6,488 bases of DNA from a bacterium TMED198. Its GTDB lineage: Bacteria > Fidelibacterota > Marinisomatia > SCGC-AAA003-L08 > D37C17. Made by a program: the position numbers and the translations under genes. The stretch spans positions 5,979 to 12,466 of the forward strand of contig NHIV01000051.1 in the NCBI GenBank assembly GCA_002170735.1, read 5' to 3'. This document shows, piece by piece, positions 1 through 5,659 of this stretch; position 1 is the first letter of the stretch; every line of letters begins with the position of its first letter. Below the pieces are notes generated by a model. The model made no database searches. It saw nothing but the letters and a program-made list of their open reading frames with translations, and had not been told where the DNA came from.

Positions 1-1
1 T

Positions 2-454
2 AATAGCGGAAAAATAAGTTTTAACAACATTGATTTGAATGATGATTTATATAATAAAAATATCAACTTTTTAGCTGATAAAGAATGCTTATACACACAC
101 CTCAATATTTTCAACAATCTATCACTAATTCTAAATATGCAATCAATTAAACACAGAAAAGAGGAAATTGAAAAAACCCTTAAAAATCTCAACTTATTTG
201 AAAAAAAAGATTTTCCCATTAACCAACTTAGCGCTGGACAAATTCAAAAAATTAAGATTGCAAGAATGATATTACAATCCAACTGCAATTTATGTTTACT
301 TGATGAACCAGAAACTAATCTAGATAGTGATGGAATAAAGATACTTATTAAATGCATTAAAGATTGGAAATCAAAAAATAAAGTTATAGTTCTTGCTACA
401 CATAACTTGGACCTCTACAAGGAATTAGATCCTATATTTTATGAACTAGATTAA
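2..454 (+). CDS. ccmA: CcmA, haem exporter ATP-binding subunit (5' end outside window)
   Basis: This is the ATPase of the CcmABCD complex, which powers release of haem-loaded CcmE during cytochrome c maturation at the cytoplasmic face of the inner membrane. The frame is open from base 2, giving 150 visible residues. The TTG at 35 is internal, because the residues before it (NSGKISFNN) match the strand that normally follows Walker A in CcmA. Visible ABC motifs, numbered from base 2, are the signature LSAGQ (76-80), Walker B LCLLDEP (97-103), D-loop TNLD (105-108) and H-loop His134. Walker A is before the window. The Q-loop position reads FLADKE, with no Gln; CcmA proteins often have His there, so Asp is unusual but not damning. 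The stop overlaps the ccmB start as TAATG, which implies translational coupling. The assignment to CcmA rather than another small ABC ATPase rests mostly on the ccmB and ccmC neighbours. Confidence 0.9.
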   Translation, partial: NSGKISFNNIDLNDDLYNKNINFLADKECLYTHLNIFNNLSLILNMQSIKHRKEEIEKTLKNLNLFEKKDFPINQLSAGQIQKIKIARMILQSNCNLCLLDEPETNLDSDGIKILIKCIKDWKSKNKVIVLATHNLDLYKELDPIFYELD

Positions 455-1107
455 TGTTGAAATTATTAATTAAAAAAGAGATAAATCAAATTCTAAAAAA
501 TAAATTTGTTTACTTGTCTATGGTAGTATGCGGATTAGTTATTAGCATCTTGTTTTCTATGATATTAAATAATAATGTTTCAACATTTATAGTAGCTGGT
601 TTATTTTGGATGATGATTTTTTTTGTTTCTTCTCTTGGACTCTATAGATCAATGGAGTCAGAAATTAAGATGAAAGCATATTACAACCTACTTCTATCAC
701 CTATTGATAAAGGTTATATTTTCATTTCTAAATCAATTGCATTTTTTATATTTTTATGTTTAACAGAGATAATATTATTTCCTATTTTCCAATTGTTAGT
801 CAAAGTAAATTTTGTATATAGCTATACATTTATTTTAAGCGCTTTAACTATTAATTGGACAATATCTACACTAGGAGTAATTATTTCAATGATGTCAATA
901 CAAACTAATCTTGGAGAAACCTTGATACCTATGTTGCTTTTCCCCTTGTTAGTTCCTATCCTGATTGCAGCATCTAACATTACAAACTCCACTATCCATG
1001 GATTGGGCTATCAATACTATAGTTTTTGGATTCTAATTTGTATTACATTTTCAGTTTTAACAACTCTTGTGGGGTTTTGGTCTTTTAAAGGAATACTACA
1101 AGAATAG
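454..1107 (+). CDS. ccmB: CcmB, haem exporter membrane subunit
   Basis: This is the ABC-type permease subunit that pairs with CcmA in the haem-handling complex of System I cytochrome c maturation. At 217 residues it is the usual CcmB length (about 220). It has about six hydrophobic segments, near residues 20-38, 44-64, 92-114, 122-148, 156-174 and 189-212. Family features include the cytoplasmic stretch NLLLSPIDKGYIFISK (78-93), matching the conserved LLLSP...K region, and the ETLIPMLLFPLLVPILIA segment (155-172) typical of CcmB. The start ATG shares its A with the ccmA stop (TAATG). No good Shine-Dalgarno sequence is visible, which fits coupling to ccmA. The stop TAG is directly followed by the ccmC ATG. 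Confidence 0.92.
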   Translation: MLKLLIKKEINQILKNKFVYLSMVVCGLVISILFSMILNNNVSTFIVAGLFWMMIFFVSSLGLYRSMESEIKMKAYYNLLLSPIDKGYIFISKSIAFFIFLCLTEIILFPIFQLLVKVNFVYSYTFILSALTINWTISTLGVIISMMSIQTNLGETLIPMLLFPLLVPILIAASNITNSTIHGLGYQYYSFWILICITFSVLTTLVGFWSFKGILQE

Positions 1108-1755
1108 ATGGCTTTTTTACAAAACAAGAAAAACTTTTTTTTAACAGTATTCACAATACTAATTGCAATTATTAATTTACTGCTTATTATATACGTTGCA
1201 CCCTTAAATGATCTAGAAGGTTGGGGAAGAAAAATTTTCTATTACCACGTTCCTCTAGCTTGGAATGCCTCTCTTGCATTTGTAGTCTGTACTTACTATA
1301 GCTTAGTATTTTTAAAAACTAAAAATAAAAATTCAGATATTAAGGCTATGTCTTGGGCTGAGAGCGGAACTATCTATGCTCTGCTTGTAGTTGTTACTGG
1401 GCCTATTTGGGCTAAATTAGCATGGGGTGTTAGCTGGAGATGGGAACCAAGGCTAACCACAACAACTGTGGTTATTTTAATCTATATTGCATACTTCATG
1501 ATTAGAGAGTTTTCTTTAAACAAAGAAAAAGGTGCCAAATTGGCTGCTGTAATCAGTATTCTTGCATTCACTACTTTACCCCTTATATATTACTCAGTTG
1601 ACTTTTGGTCACCAGAAATGCAACTTCATCCTCAAAGAAATAATCTAGGCTATGGAACAAAAAGTATATTTTATTTTTCTTTGTTTAGCTTTACATTGTT
1701 ACTCTTGAATGCTGTAAAGTATAGAGTTTTTCTTGAAAAAAAAGGAGCTAAATAA
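1108..1755 (+). CDS. ccmC: CcmC, haem-handling protein for transfer to CcmE
   Basis: CcmC holds haem at the periplasmic face of the inner membrane and is needed for its covalent attachment to CcmE. The protein has 215 residues and about six membrane segments. The tryptophan-rich WWD-type motif is present as WGVSWRWEPRLTTTT (106-120). The first haem-ligand His is in YYHVPLAW (His47) and the second in MQLHPQ (His174), after SVDFW. The motif reads WEPRLT where enterobacterial CcmC has WDARLT, and a few extra residues separate SVDFW from the second His. Such variants occur outside the gammaproteobacteria. A related haem protein such as CcsA is unlikely, given the length and the ccmA/ccmB context. 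The ATG follows the ccmB TAG with no gap, and the last codons contain the Shine-Dalgarno of ccmD. Confidence 0.94.
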   Translation: MAFLQNKKNFFLTVFTILIAIINLLLIIYVAPLNDLEGWGRKIFYYHVPLAWNASLAFVVCTYYSLVFLKTKNKNSDIKAMSWAESGTIYALLVVVTGPIWAKLAWGVSWRWEPRLTTTTVVILIYIAYFMIREFSLNKEKGAKLAAVISILAFTTLPLIYYSVDFWSPEMQLHPQRNNLGYGTKSIFYFSLFSFTLLLLNAVKYRVFLEKKGAK

Positions 1756-1865
1756 TGGAGCAAGGTTTAGAATACTTTATAGCATCTGTCTGTGCGGTAT
1801 GGAGTGTACTCATTGGATATATTTTTTTAATAAGCAAACATAAACGAAATGATAAAGAAATTTGA
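1755..1865 (+). CDS. ccmD: CcmD, small membrane protein of the haem exporter complex
   Basis: This encodes 36 residues beginning MEQGLEYF. One transmembrane helix spans about residues 8-27, followed by a basic, cytoplasm-facing tail (SKHKRNDKE). This is the CcmD layout: a short N-terminus, an aromatic YFIA segment, a Trp in mid-helix (AVWSVLIGY), then Lys/Arg. CcmD stabilises the CcmABC-CcmE complex and is needed for release of haem-loaded CcmE from it. The start is well supported: a GGAG at 1744-1747 lies seven bases upstream, the best ribosome binding site in the operon, and the ATG overlaps the ccmC stop as TAATG. The 3' end overlaps the bolA start by 17 bases. It is shorter than E. coli CcmD (about 70 residues), but many CcmD proteins are short. 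The identification rests on position, topology and this local pattern, since such a small protein gives little sequence evidence. Confidence 0.8.
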   Translation: MEQGLEYFIASVCAVWSVLIGYIFLISKHKRNDKEI

Positions 1866-2112
1866 AGATTTAATTTGTAAGAGCATCAAAGTTGATCAAA
1901 TTAATATTATAGACAAATCTGATCAGCATGCAGGTCACAAAGGATATACTTCTGGTATGCACTTAGAAGCACTTATTATATCAGATGACTTTAAAGATAA
2001 AAGTCTTATTGAAAGACATAGAATGGTTTATGATGCTCTTTCTCATTACATGAATAAGGAAATACATGCCTTGTCCATGAAAACCATTACTAAGGAAGAA
2101 ATAAATAAGTAG
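1849..2112 (+). CDS. BolA-family protein
   Basis: This is an 87-residue protein covering the whole BolA domain. Diagnostic stretches are DKSDQHAGHKG (22-32, matching the D-x-S-x-x-H-x-G-H of BolA), GMHLEALIISDDF (36-48), ERHRMVYDAL (55-64) and IHALSMKTIT (72-81). Family members have a KH-like fold. They either bind nucleic acid as stress and morphology regulators or pair with monothiol glutaredoxins through a [2Fe-2S] cluster, where conserved histidines act as ligands; candidates here are His38 and His73. The sequence does not decide between BolA-type and IbaG/BolA2-type function. The gene starts inside ccmD with a 17-base overlap and no clear Shine-Dalgarno, so it is probably translated from the ccm transcript. 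A link between haem maturation and an iron-sulfur partner is plausible but is inference. Confidence 0.92.
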   Translation: MIKKFEDLICKSIKVDQINIIDKSDQHAGHKGYTSGMHLEALIISDDFKDKSLIERHRMVYDALSHYMNKEIHALSMKTITKEEINK

Positions 2113-2136
2113 GCATTTTTTTATAGCTAAAGAGTT

Positions 2137-2180
2137 AACTATCTCATAGATAAGTTGCTACTAAATAGTTTTTATTTTTT
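2137..2180 (+). terminator. Possible weak terminator after bolA
   Basis: An imperfect hairpin (AACTATCT 2137-2144 against AGATAAGTT 2148-2156, one bulge) lies 24 bases after the bolA stop. AACTAT could instead pair with ATAGTT at 2165-2170. A T-rich run follows (2169-2180). The stems are AT-rich and weak, so this is only a candidate end for the ccmABCD-bolA transcript. Confidence 0.3.
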
Positions 2181-2348
2181 GATTAAATTTTATATCTAAT
2201 TTTTGAAAATTGGCACCTTTCATTTTCATCCTAAATAATTATTAATTCACTCCACCCATGAACCAAGCGAAAAAGCTACCCCTTTATTTAATAATTTCCC
2301 ATCCTAATAAAACCATTGCGATGCAACCAAAATAACATTTAATAATAA

Positions 2349-2714
2349 TTAAATTTTTGTCAATTTAAGCGCCCTTGTAGGAGCATTTAATTTAGATCCA
2401 CAATTATTTTTGGATTTTGGAATACTTTGATGATCTATTTCACATTCAATTATTTCACAATCAAAATTTATATCTTTAGCTAAATTAAGAATCCTTTTTT
2501 CTAAGCTCTCCACACTATACAATCTACAAAAATGCCCACCTGCATCTCCTCCAGGAAGAGTAGCCGTAGAATCAAAAATTAAATTAGATTTTTTAATACC
2601 AAAAAAAACGAGAAGTTTAAATCTTCTTTTTTTAAATGTATTTTTAATTCTTTTTAAAATTACTATTTTTTTTAATTGATTATAAATCTTACTATTTTTA
2701 ATAATAGACTTAAT
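2349..2714 (-). CDS. Unrecognised reading frame without a standard start codon
   Basis: The minus strand is open from 2738 to the TAA at 2349-2351 (129 codons), with no in-frame ATG, GTG or TTG until a TTG at 2522-2520. An AAAGGAG at about 2726-2720 lies five bases before an ATT at 2714-2712. Starting there would give 121 residues. An in-frame ATG at 2747-2745 is followed by AAA and then a TAA. The first 45 residues are Lys/Ile/Asn-rich, as random AT-rich DNA would give. The rest has normal composition, including STATLPGGDAGGHFCRLYS (49-67), four Cys (63, 86, 91, 105) and KLNAPTRALKL (108-118). I do not recognise a family. It could be a gene with a rare ATT start, a decayed or frameshifted gene, or chance. 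The last 70 or so codons look the most gene-like. Confidence 0.35.
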   Translation of the reverse strand: MKSIIKNSKIYNQLKKIVILKRIKNTFKKRRFKLLVFFGIKKSNLIFDSTATLPGGDAGGHFCRLYSVESLEKRILNLAKDINFDCEIIECEIDHQSIPKSKNNCGSKLNAPTRALKLTKI

Positions 2715-2790
2715 ACTAACTCCTTTATTGATACTATCTTATTTCATTTTATATAGTTTAAAATCAAGAAAATAATTATTTAATATAAAT

Positions 2791-2820
2791 AAAAAAGCCT
2801 CTTAAACAAGAGGCCTTTTT
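2791..2820 (-). terminator. Rho-independent terminator of the small repeat gene
   Basis: On the minus strand, stem GCCTCTT (2814-2808), loop GTTT and AAGAGGC (2803-2797) form a perfect seven-base-pair hairpin followed directly by six T (2796-2791). It lies 34 bases after the stop of the minus-strand gene at 2849-3076. The plus strand also has a T run (2816-2820), but separated from the stem by one C, so minus is the better orientation. It may also end any plus-strand readthrough. Confidence 0.88.
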
Positions 2821-2848
2821 ATTCTTAATTTGGTTTCGGATATGCTAT

Positions 2849-3076
2849 CTATCCTCTTCCTCTTTTCATTGGAGCGCAAGAAACATCACCATCTTTATCT
2901 ACAAAATATAGATAACCTGACTTTCTTGTAACATTAGCATCAGCAACTTTTTCTTTGTTTCCACCTTTGTTGCTTCCTCTTGCCATTTGAGATCTCCAAA
3001 CGTTTCCATCTTTACCTAAATAGTAAAGCCATCCACTTTCTTTTTTCACTCCGCATGTTGATACTTTTTCAGCCAT
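2849..3076 (-). CDS. Small basic protein made of two 32-residue repeats
   Basis: This 75-residue protein is almost entirely two copies of one unit, residues 3-34 and 42-73, joined by a Gly/Asn/Lys linker (SNKGGNK). Each copy runs E-K-V, then S-G-(W/Y)-L-Y, then K-D-G-(N/D)-V and ends M-x-R-G; about 15 of 32 positions are identical. The G-x-LY-x-x-x-KDG pattern looks like a short beta-hairpin unit in which an aromatic strand is followed by an acidic-glycine turn. The protein ends RGRG and is basic overall. There is no signal peptide or membrane segment, so it is probably cytoplasmic. The start is firm: AAGGAG (3088-3083) sits six bases before the ATG. The gene stands alone with its own strong terminator, which suggests a separately expressed, possibly abundant protein. 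I have no function for it; nucleic acid or ribosome binding would be a guess from its charge. Confidence 0.85.
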   Translation of the reverse strand: MAEKVSTCGVKKESGWLYYLGKDGNVWRSQMARGSNKGGNKEKVADANVTRKSGYLYFVDKDGDVSCAPMKRGRG

Positions 3077-3082
3077 TTTTAT

Positions 3083-3088
3083 CTCCTT
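3083..3088 (-). promoter_or_regulatory. Strong ribosome binding site of the small repeat gene
   Basis: AAGGAG on the minus strand with a six-base spacer (ATAAAA) before the ATG at 3076. This is one of the best Shine-Dalgarno matches in the window and supports translation of the 75-residue protein from this start. Confidence 0.85.
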
Positions 3089-3173
3089 CTGGTTATTGAT
3101 TTTACTTAATAAATATTACTATACAACATCTTACGCCCTAATAATAATGTTTTCTCGTCAATAAAACAAAGAG

Positions 3174-3194
3174 TTTTAGCTTGAAAAGCTAAAA
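3174..3194. repeat. Perfect inverted repeat between two minus-strand transcription units
   Basis: TTTTAGCTT (3174-3182) and AAGCTAAAA (3186-3194) form a nine-base-pair stem with a three-base loop. It lies 155 bases past the stop of the MBL-fold gene (3349) and about 100 bases before the start of the small repeat gene (3076), both read on the minus strand. On that strand the bases after the hairpin are only moderately T-rich, so it is either a weak terminator for the upstream operon or an upstream control element of the small gene. Confidence 0.45.
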
Positions 3195-3348
3195 AAAACC
3201 TTTAAATAGTTGAAAAATGAGTAAAAATAGTCACATTTTAGATAAAAAATAAATTTCTTGTTAGAGAATTATATAAAAAAGCAATTAAATCAAACAAAAA
3301 TAATACAAATTCTATAACTTTATACTAGGATTGTAAGTTTGCCTACTA

Positions 3349-3999
3349 TTATATCAATCTATTTTTCTCAAACTCTTTCATGGTCCTTACAAATTCTTCA
3401 AGATTTGTGCATTTAAAAAAATCTGATGTAATAATGTTATCCTTAATTGATATGGTTTCTTTATATCCATAATGATGTCCTGGATATATTTTAGTATCTA
3501 AATGAAGTTTAAATATCTTGTTGTATAAGCTGTTGTAAAGCTCCTTAATATTACTTTTTCTTCCTATTGTTCTTCCTGGTCTTCCAACAAACAATGTATC
3601 TCCTGTAAATATTATAGAATCATGTTTTACCCAGTAGCACATGCTATCAGGAAAGTGGCCTGGGGTATGAATACAAATCAGAATCTGATTTCCAAGTGAA
3701 ATACAGTCCATATCTTCTACACCAATAAAGTTGTCTAATCCATCTTTTTCAAGGTTTTTAAAACCTACAACTTTAATAGTAGAATTTAATTTGTAATAGT
3801 CATCTAAGAATGCAATGTGATCATGATGAGTGTGCGTTATGAATATTTTATTGAGTGTTAAATCATATTTTTCAATAGTCTCAAAAATTGGGGTCACTTC
3901 TACAGCTGGGTCAATAACAGCGCACAACCTAGTATCTGGACACCATACAAGGTAGCTAAAGTTTTTATCAAAGCCACCTATAAAACTTTTAACTTCCAT
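3349..3999 (-). CDS. Metallo-beta-lactamase-fold hydrolase, glyoxalase II/persulfide dioxygenase type
   Basis: This 216-residue cytoplasmic protein carries the full metal-binding set of the fold. THTHHDH (55-61) supplies His56, His58, Asp60 and His61. TPGH gives His115, GDTLFVGRPGRT (133-144) gives Asp134, and YPGHHYG (172-178) gives His175 as the last ligand. Glyoxalase II cleaves S-D-lactoylglutathione at a two-metal site, whereas ETHE1-like enzymes oxidise glutathione persulfide at a single iron. The core motifs fit both groups. The protein is shorter than classical GloB (about 250) and lacks its glutathione-binding C-terminal helical domain, so the thiol substrate is uncertain. The ATG overlaps the end of the alpha/beta hydrolase gene by 11 bases and has no obvious Shine-Dalgarno, which suggests coupled translation. 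It is the last gene of the three-gene operon. Confidence 0.88.
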   Translation of the reverse strand: MEVKSFIGGFDKNFSYLVWCPDTRLCAVIDPAVEVTPIFETIEKYDLTLNKIFITHTHHDHIAFLDDYYKLNSTIKVVGFKNLEKDGLDNFIGVEDMDCISLGNQILICIHTPGHFPDSMCYWVKHDSIIFTGDTLFVGRPGRTIGRKSNIKELYNSLYNKIFKLHLDTKIYPGHHYGYKETISIKDNIITSDFFKCTNLEEFVRTMKEFEKNRLI

Positions 4000-5053
4000 T
4001 GTAACTGAAAAATTTGCTGAAGAATTTTATCATTTTGTTGATTTCTTTTATCTTAAAGAAAATACCTTTATTAGTTGAAATTTCCTTATGTTCATATAGA
4101 TAAGAAATAAATAGATCGCTTTTTTTTATATCTTCATTTAGTGATAGGGACTCAGTATAAGGCACCATTGAATCGTTGGCCCCATGCATTATAAATACTT
4201 TATGATCAACTTCTTTGCACCATTCCCTAGGTGATATTTCTTTGATCTGATTTTTACATTGATCCACAATTATTTTAACTATTCGATCTATTTCTTCATT
4301 TCTATCAGCATTTAAAGCTGCTCTAACAGTCTTTTGTTTATCCGCATCAAGTGTTAAAATCAAATTTTCGGCTTGATCAAACTCATCCTTGATCCTATGA
4401 TTAAGAATTTTTCTCATAATACTGGTATCATACCCAACATTGATTGAGCCTAGGTAGTTATGTAGAAGAACAATTATTCCCCAGGGGTTGGGCTTTATAT
4501 TGTATGATTTGCTACCTACATTTATCTTTCCAGACAGCAAATATTCAAGACAGGTATCAAGGTCATATGGAGAACCATATATCATAATCGACTTTGGCCT
4601 GGGTGAATAGAACTGCTTATCCATGCTTGCCTTTAACAGTAGAGAGCCTCCATAGCTTAGTCCTAGTATTGATATATTATCTATCTTTGTTTCAGGCCTT
4701 TTTAATATCTCACTATAGGCCCTTTTAAACCAATCAATGTTTTCACTTGAAATGTTTAAATTCTTCAGTGGGGGAATTCTTGGAATAAAAACAACATAGC
4801 CAAGACTTGAAATAATTTTTCCAAGCATAATCATTGCGGGGTGCTCTTCAGCATATGGTGATGCACCTGGATACATTATACATGTTTTTTTAACTACTTT
4901 ATCTGTTGGCTTAAATATTCTAAGTGGAGTATCCTCACCATTAAAACCTTTATAGGTTTCATCCAATATATCCACGTTGTAGGTTTTTTTATCCTGATAG
5001 CCAATTAAGCGTATAGTATATATGAGTGATGTAAGATAGCTTTTTAGTGACAT
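3989..5053 (-). CDS. Alpha/beta hydrolase of unknown substrate
   Basis: This is a 354-residue serine hydrolase of the alpha/beta fold. The likely catalytic triad is Ser133 in the nucleophile elbow GLSYGG (131-136), Asp294 in MHGANDSMVPYTES (289-302) and His322 in YEHKEIS. The strand before the elbow (IDNISIL, 124-130) is typical. YPGASPYAEEHP (61-72) is probably the loop forming the oxyanion hole. A helical insertion of about 100 residues (roughly 180-280) between the core strands should form a lid over the active site. No signal peptide is evident; the N-terminus (SYLTSLIYTIRLIGY) is mildly hydrophobic and could touch the membrane. The closest general type is an esterase or dienelactone hydrolase-like enzyme, but the substrate cannot be read from the sequence. 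The ATG directly follows the stop of the DUF2231-like gene (TAAATG), and the 3' end overlaps the MBL-fold gene. Confidence 0.85.
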   Translation of the reverse strand: MSLKSYLTSLIYTIRLIGYQDKKTYNVDILDETYKGFNGEDTPLRIFKPTDKVVKKTCIMYPGASPYAEEHPAMIMLGKIISSLGYVVFIPRIPPLKNLNISSENIDWFKRAYSEILKRPETKIDNISILGLSYGGSLLLKASMDKQFYSPRPKSIMIYGSPYDLDTCLEYLLSGKINVGSKSYNIKPNPWGIIVLLHNYLGSINVGYDTSIMRKILNHRIKDEFDQAENLILTLDADKQKTVRAALNADRNEEIDRIVKIIVDQCKNQIKEISPREWCKEVDHKVFIMHGANDSMVPYTESLSLNEDIKKSDLFISYLYEHKEISTNKGIFFKIKEINKMIKFFSKFFSYNGS

Positions 5054-5476
5054 TTATTTACCTATTAAGGTTCCTGCACCAAACTGATAAACTAATATAC
5101 TACCATGGTATCCACATTCAATTGACAAATAAGCAAGGTAGGCAGATACAGCAATTAGCATCGGCTTTTTTAACTTTTGTTTAAAAAATAGATAAATCAA
5201 AATTAAGCTAGATAAGATTGAAGACCATACTAAGTAATTCCCGAGCTCTTGATGTCTTGAAAGCGAAATAGCTATATCTTGAATCTTTGATGCTTGAACC
5301 TCAGCTGCGTTTCCAGTATATGCGCTAATAAGAGTCATAATAGATCCAGTTGCTATGACTACAATTATGTAAAATTTAGATATACGATCTACAAAAATAG
5401 AGCTACATGATAACATCAAAGCAAAAACATTCAATGCAATTGGGAAGTGTACAAAAAATGGATGAAATTCTATCAT
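5054..5476 (-). CDS. DUF2231-like four-helix membrane protein
   Basis: This 140-residue integral membrane protein has four predicted helices near 9-27, 33-53, 79-97 and 104-122. The N-terminus (HPFFVHFPIALNVFAL, 5-20) matches the HP-x-x-VHFPIAL opening of DUF2231, and TG (54-55), His75 in SRHQELG and the C-terminal GYHGSILVYQFGAG (122-135) match its other conserved points. The usual GG before the last segment reads HGS here. The paired histidines near helix ends have led others to suspect haem or metal binding, but the family has no settled function. It is the first gene of the operon with the hydrolase and the MBL-fold enzyme. It has only a weak ribosome binding site, and a short leader is likely. 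Confidence 0.85.
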   Translation of the reverse strand: MIEFHPFFVHFPIALNVFALMLSCSSIFVDRISKFYIIVVIATGSIMTLISAYTGNAAEVQASKIQDIAISLSRHQELGNYLVWSSILSSLILIYLFFKQKLKKPMLIAVSAYLAYLSIECGYHGSILVYQFGAGTLIGK

Positions 5477-5489
5477 TTATAAAGTTACT

Positions 5490-5495
5490 ATTATA
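5490..5495 (-). promoter_or_regulatory. Candidate -10 box for the DUF2231-hydrolase-MBL operon
   Basis: A perfect TATAAT on the minus strand lies 13 bases before the ATG at 5476, so the leader would be only a few bases long. No good -35 is found at the right distance. In DNA this AT-rich such boxes arise by chance. The terminator just upstream at 5548-5586 does mean the operon needs its own promoter in this roughly 70-base gap. Confidence 0.35.
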
Positions 5496-5547
5496 ATCTA
5501 TCTTATATATTAGATAATTAATAGGACAAAGAAATAGATTTTTCCCT

Positions 5548-5586
5548 AAAAAAATAACCTCACTCTAAAATAAGAGTGAGGTTATT
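5548..5586 (-). terminator. Rho-independent terminator of tRNA-Glu
   Basis: A perfect 14-base-pair stem is formed by AATAACCTCACTCT (5586-5573 read on the minus strand) and its complement (5566-5553), with a six-base loop. It is followed by a T run on the minus strand (5554-5548, partly shared with the stem base). It begins one base after the tRNA discriminator base, so the precursor has almost no 3' trailer before the hairpin. Confidence 0.92.
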
Positions 5587-5587
5587 G

Positions 5588-5659
5588 TAGCCCGTAGGGG
5601 AATCGAACCCCTGTTACAGAGATGAAAACCCTGGGTCCTAACCACTAGACGAACGGGCC
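5588..5659 (-). tRNA. tRNA-Glu (anticodon TTC)
   Basis: A complete 72-base cloverleaf folds on the minus strand. The acceptor arms are GGCCCGT and ACGGGCT, the D arm is GTC...GAC, and the anticodon stem CAGGG/CTCTG encloses loop TTTTCAT, with anticodon TTC at 5626-5624. The T arm is AGGGG-TTCGATT-CCCCT. The discriminator base is A. The 3' CCA is not encoded (the next bases are CAA), so it must be added after transcription. The first acceptor pair is G1-U72 rather than the usual G-C. TTC reads both GAA and GAG through wobble. Confidence 0.97.

Larger units (their letters stand above)
2113..2848. other. Long stretch between bolA and the small repeat gene
   Basis: These 736 bases hold no recognisable gene. 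From left to right there is a weak terminator candidate near 2137-2180, then about 170 bases with only very short open frames. Next is a minus-strand frame at 2349-2738, listed separately. After it comes AT-rich sequence, and then the terminator at 2791-2820. The part at 2349-2580 is visibly less AT-biased than its surroundings, which is why the minus-strand frame there deserves attention. No tRNA, riboswitch or mobile-element ends were seen. Confidence 0.6.

Noticed and set aside
35..37. TTG as the start of the first gene
   Set aside because: The frame is open to base 2, and the upstream residues match the CcmA strand after Walker A. The gene simply begins before the window.
1736..1743. Run of eight A near the end of ccmC as a programmed frameshift site
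   Set aside because: The zero frame reads normally to a stop that overlaps ccmD, and the run serves as part of the ccmD ribosome binding site. No useful alternative frame product.
2161..2229. 22-codon minus-strand ORF with an AGGATG-like sequence before its ATG
   Set aside because: Lys/Asn/Ile-rich as expected from random AT-rich DNA, no family resemblance, and the Shine-Dalgarno is too close to the start.
2242..2340. Minus-strand hydrophobic readings (GCIAMVLLGWEIIK, stop, then GSFFAWFMGGVN in the same frame)
   Set aside because: They resemble a small membrane protein broken by an in-frame TAA, but the two pieces are 18 and 13 residues, with no ribosome binding site. Too short to separate from chance.
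2797..2820. Same hairpin as a plus-strand terminator
   Set aside because: Works less well on the plus strand because a C separates the stem from the T run, and no plus-strand gene ends near it; kept as a minus-strand terminator.
3118..3123. TATAGT on the minus strand as a -10 box for the small repeat gene
   Set aside because: No -35 box at 16-18 bases; the nearest TTGACG (3161-3156) is 32 bases away. Not enough to call a promoter.
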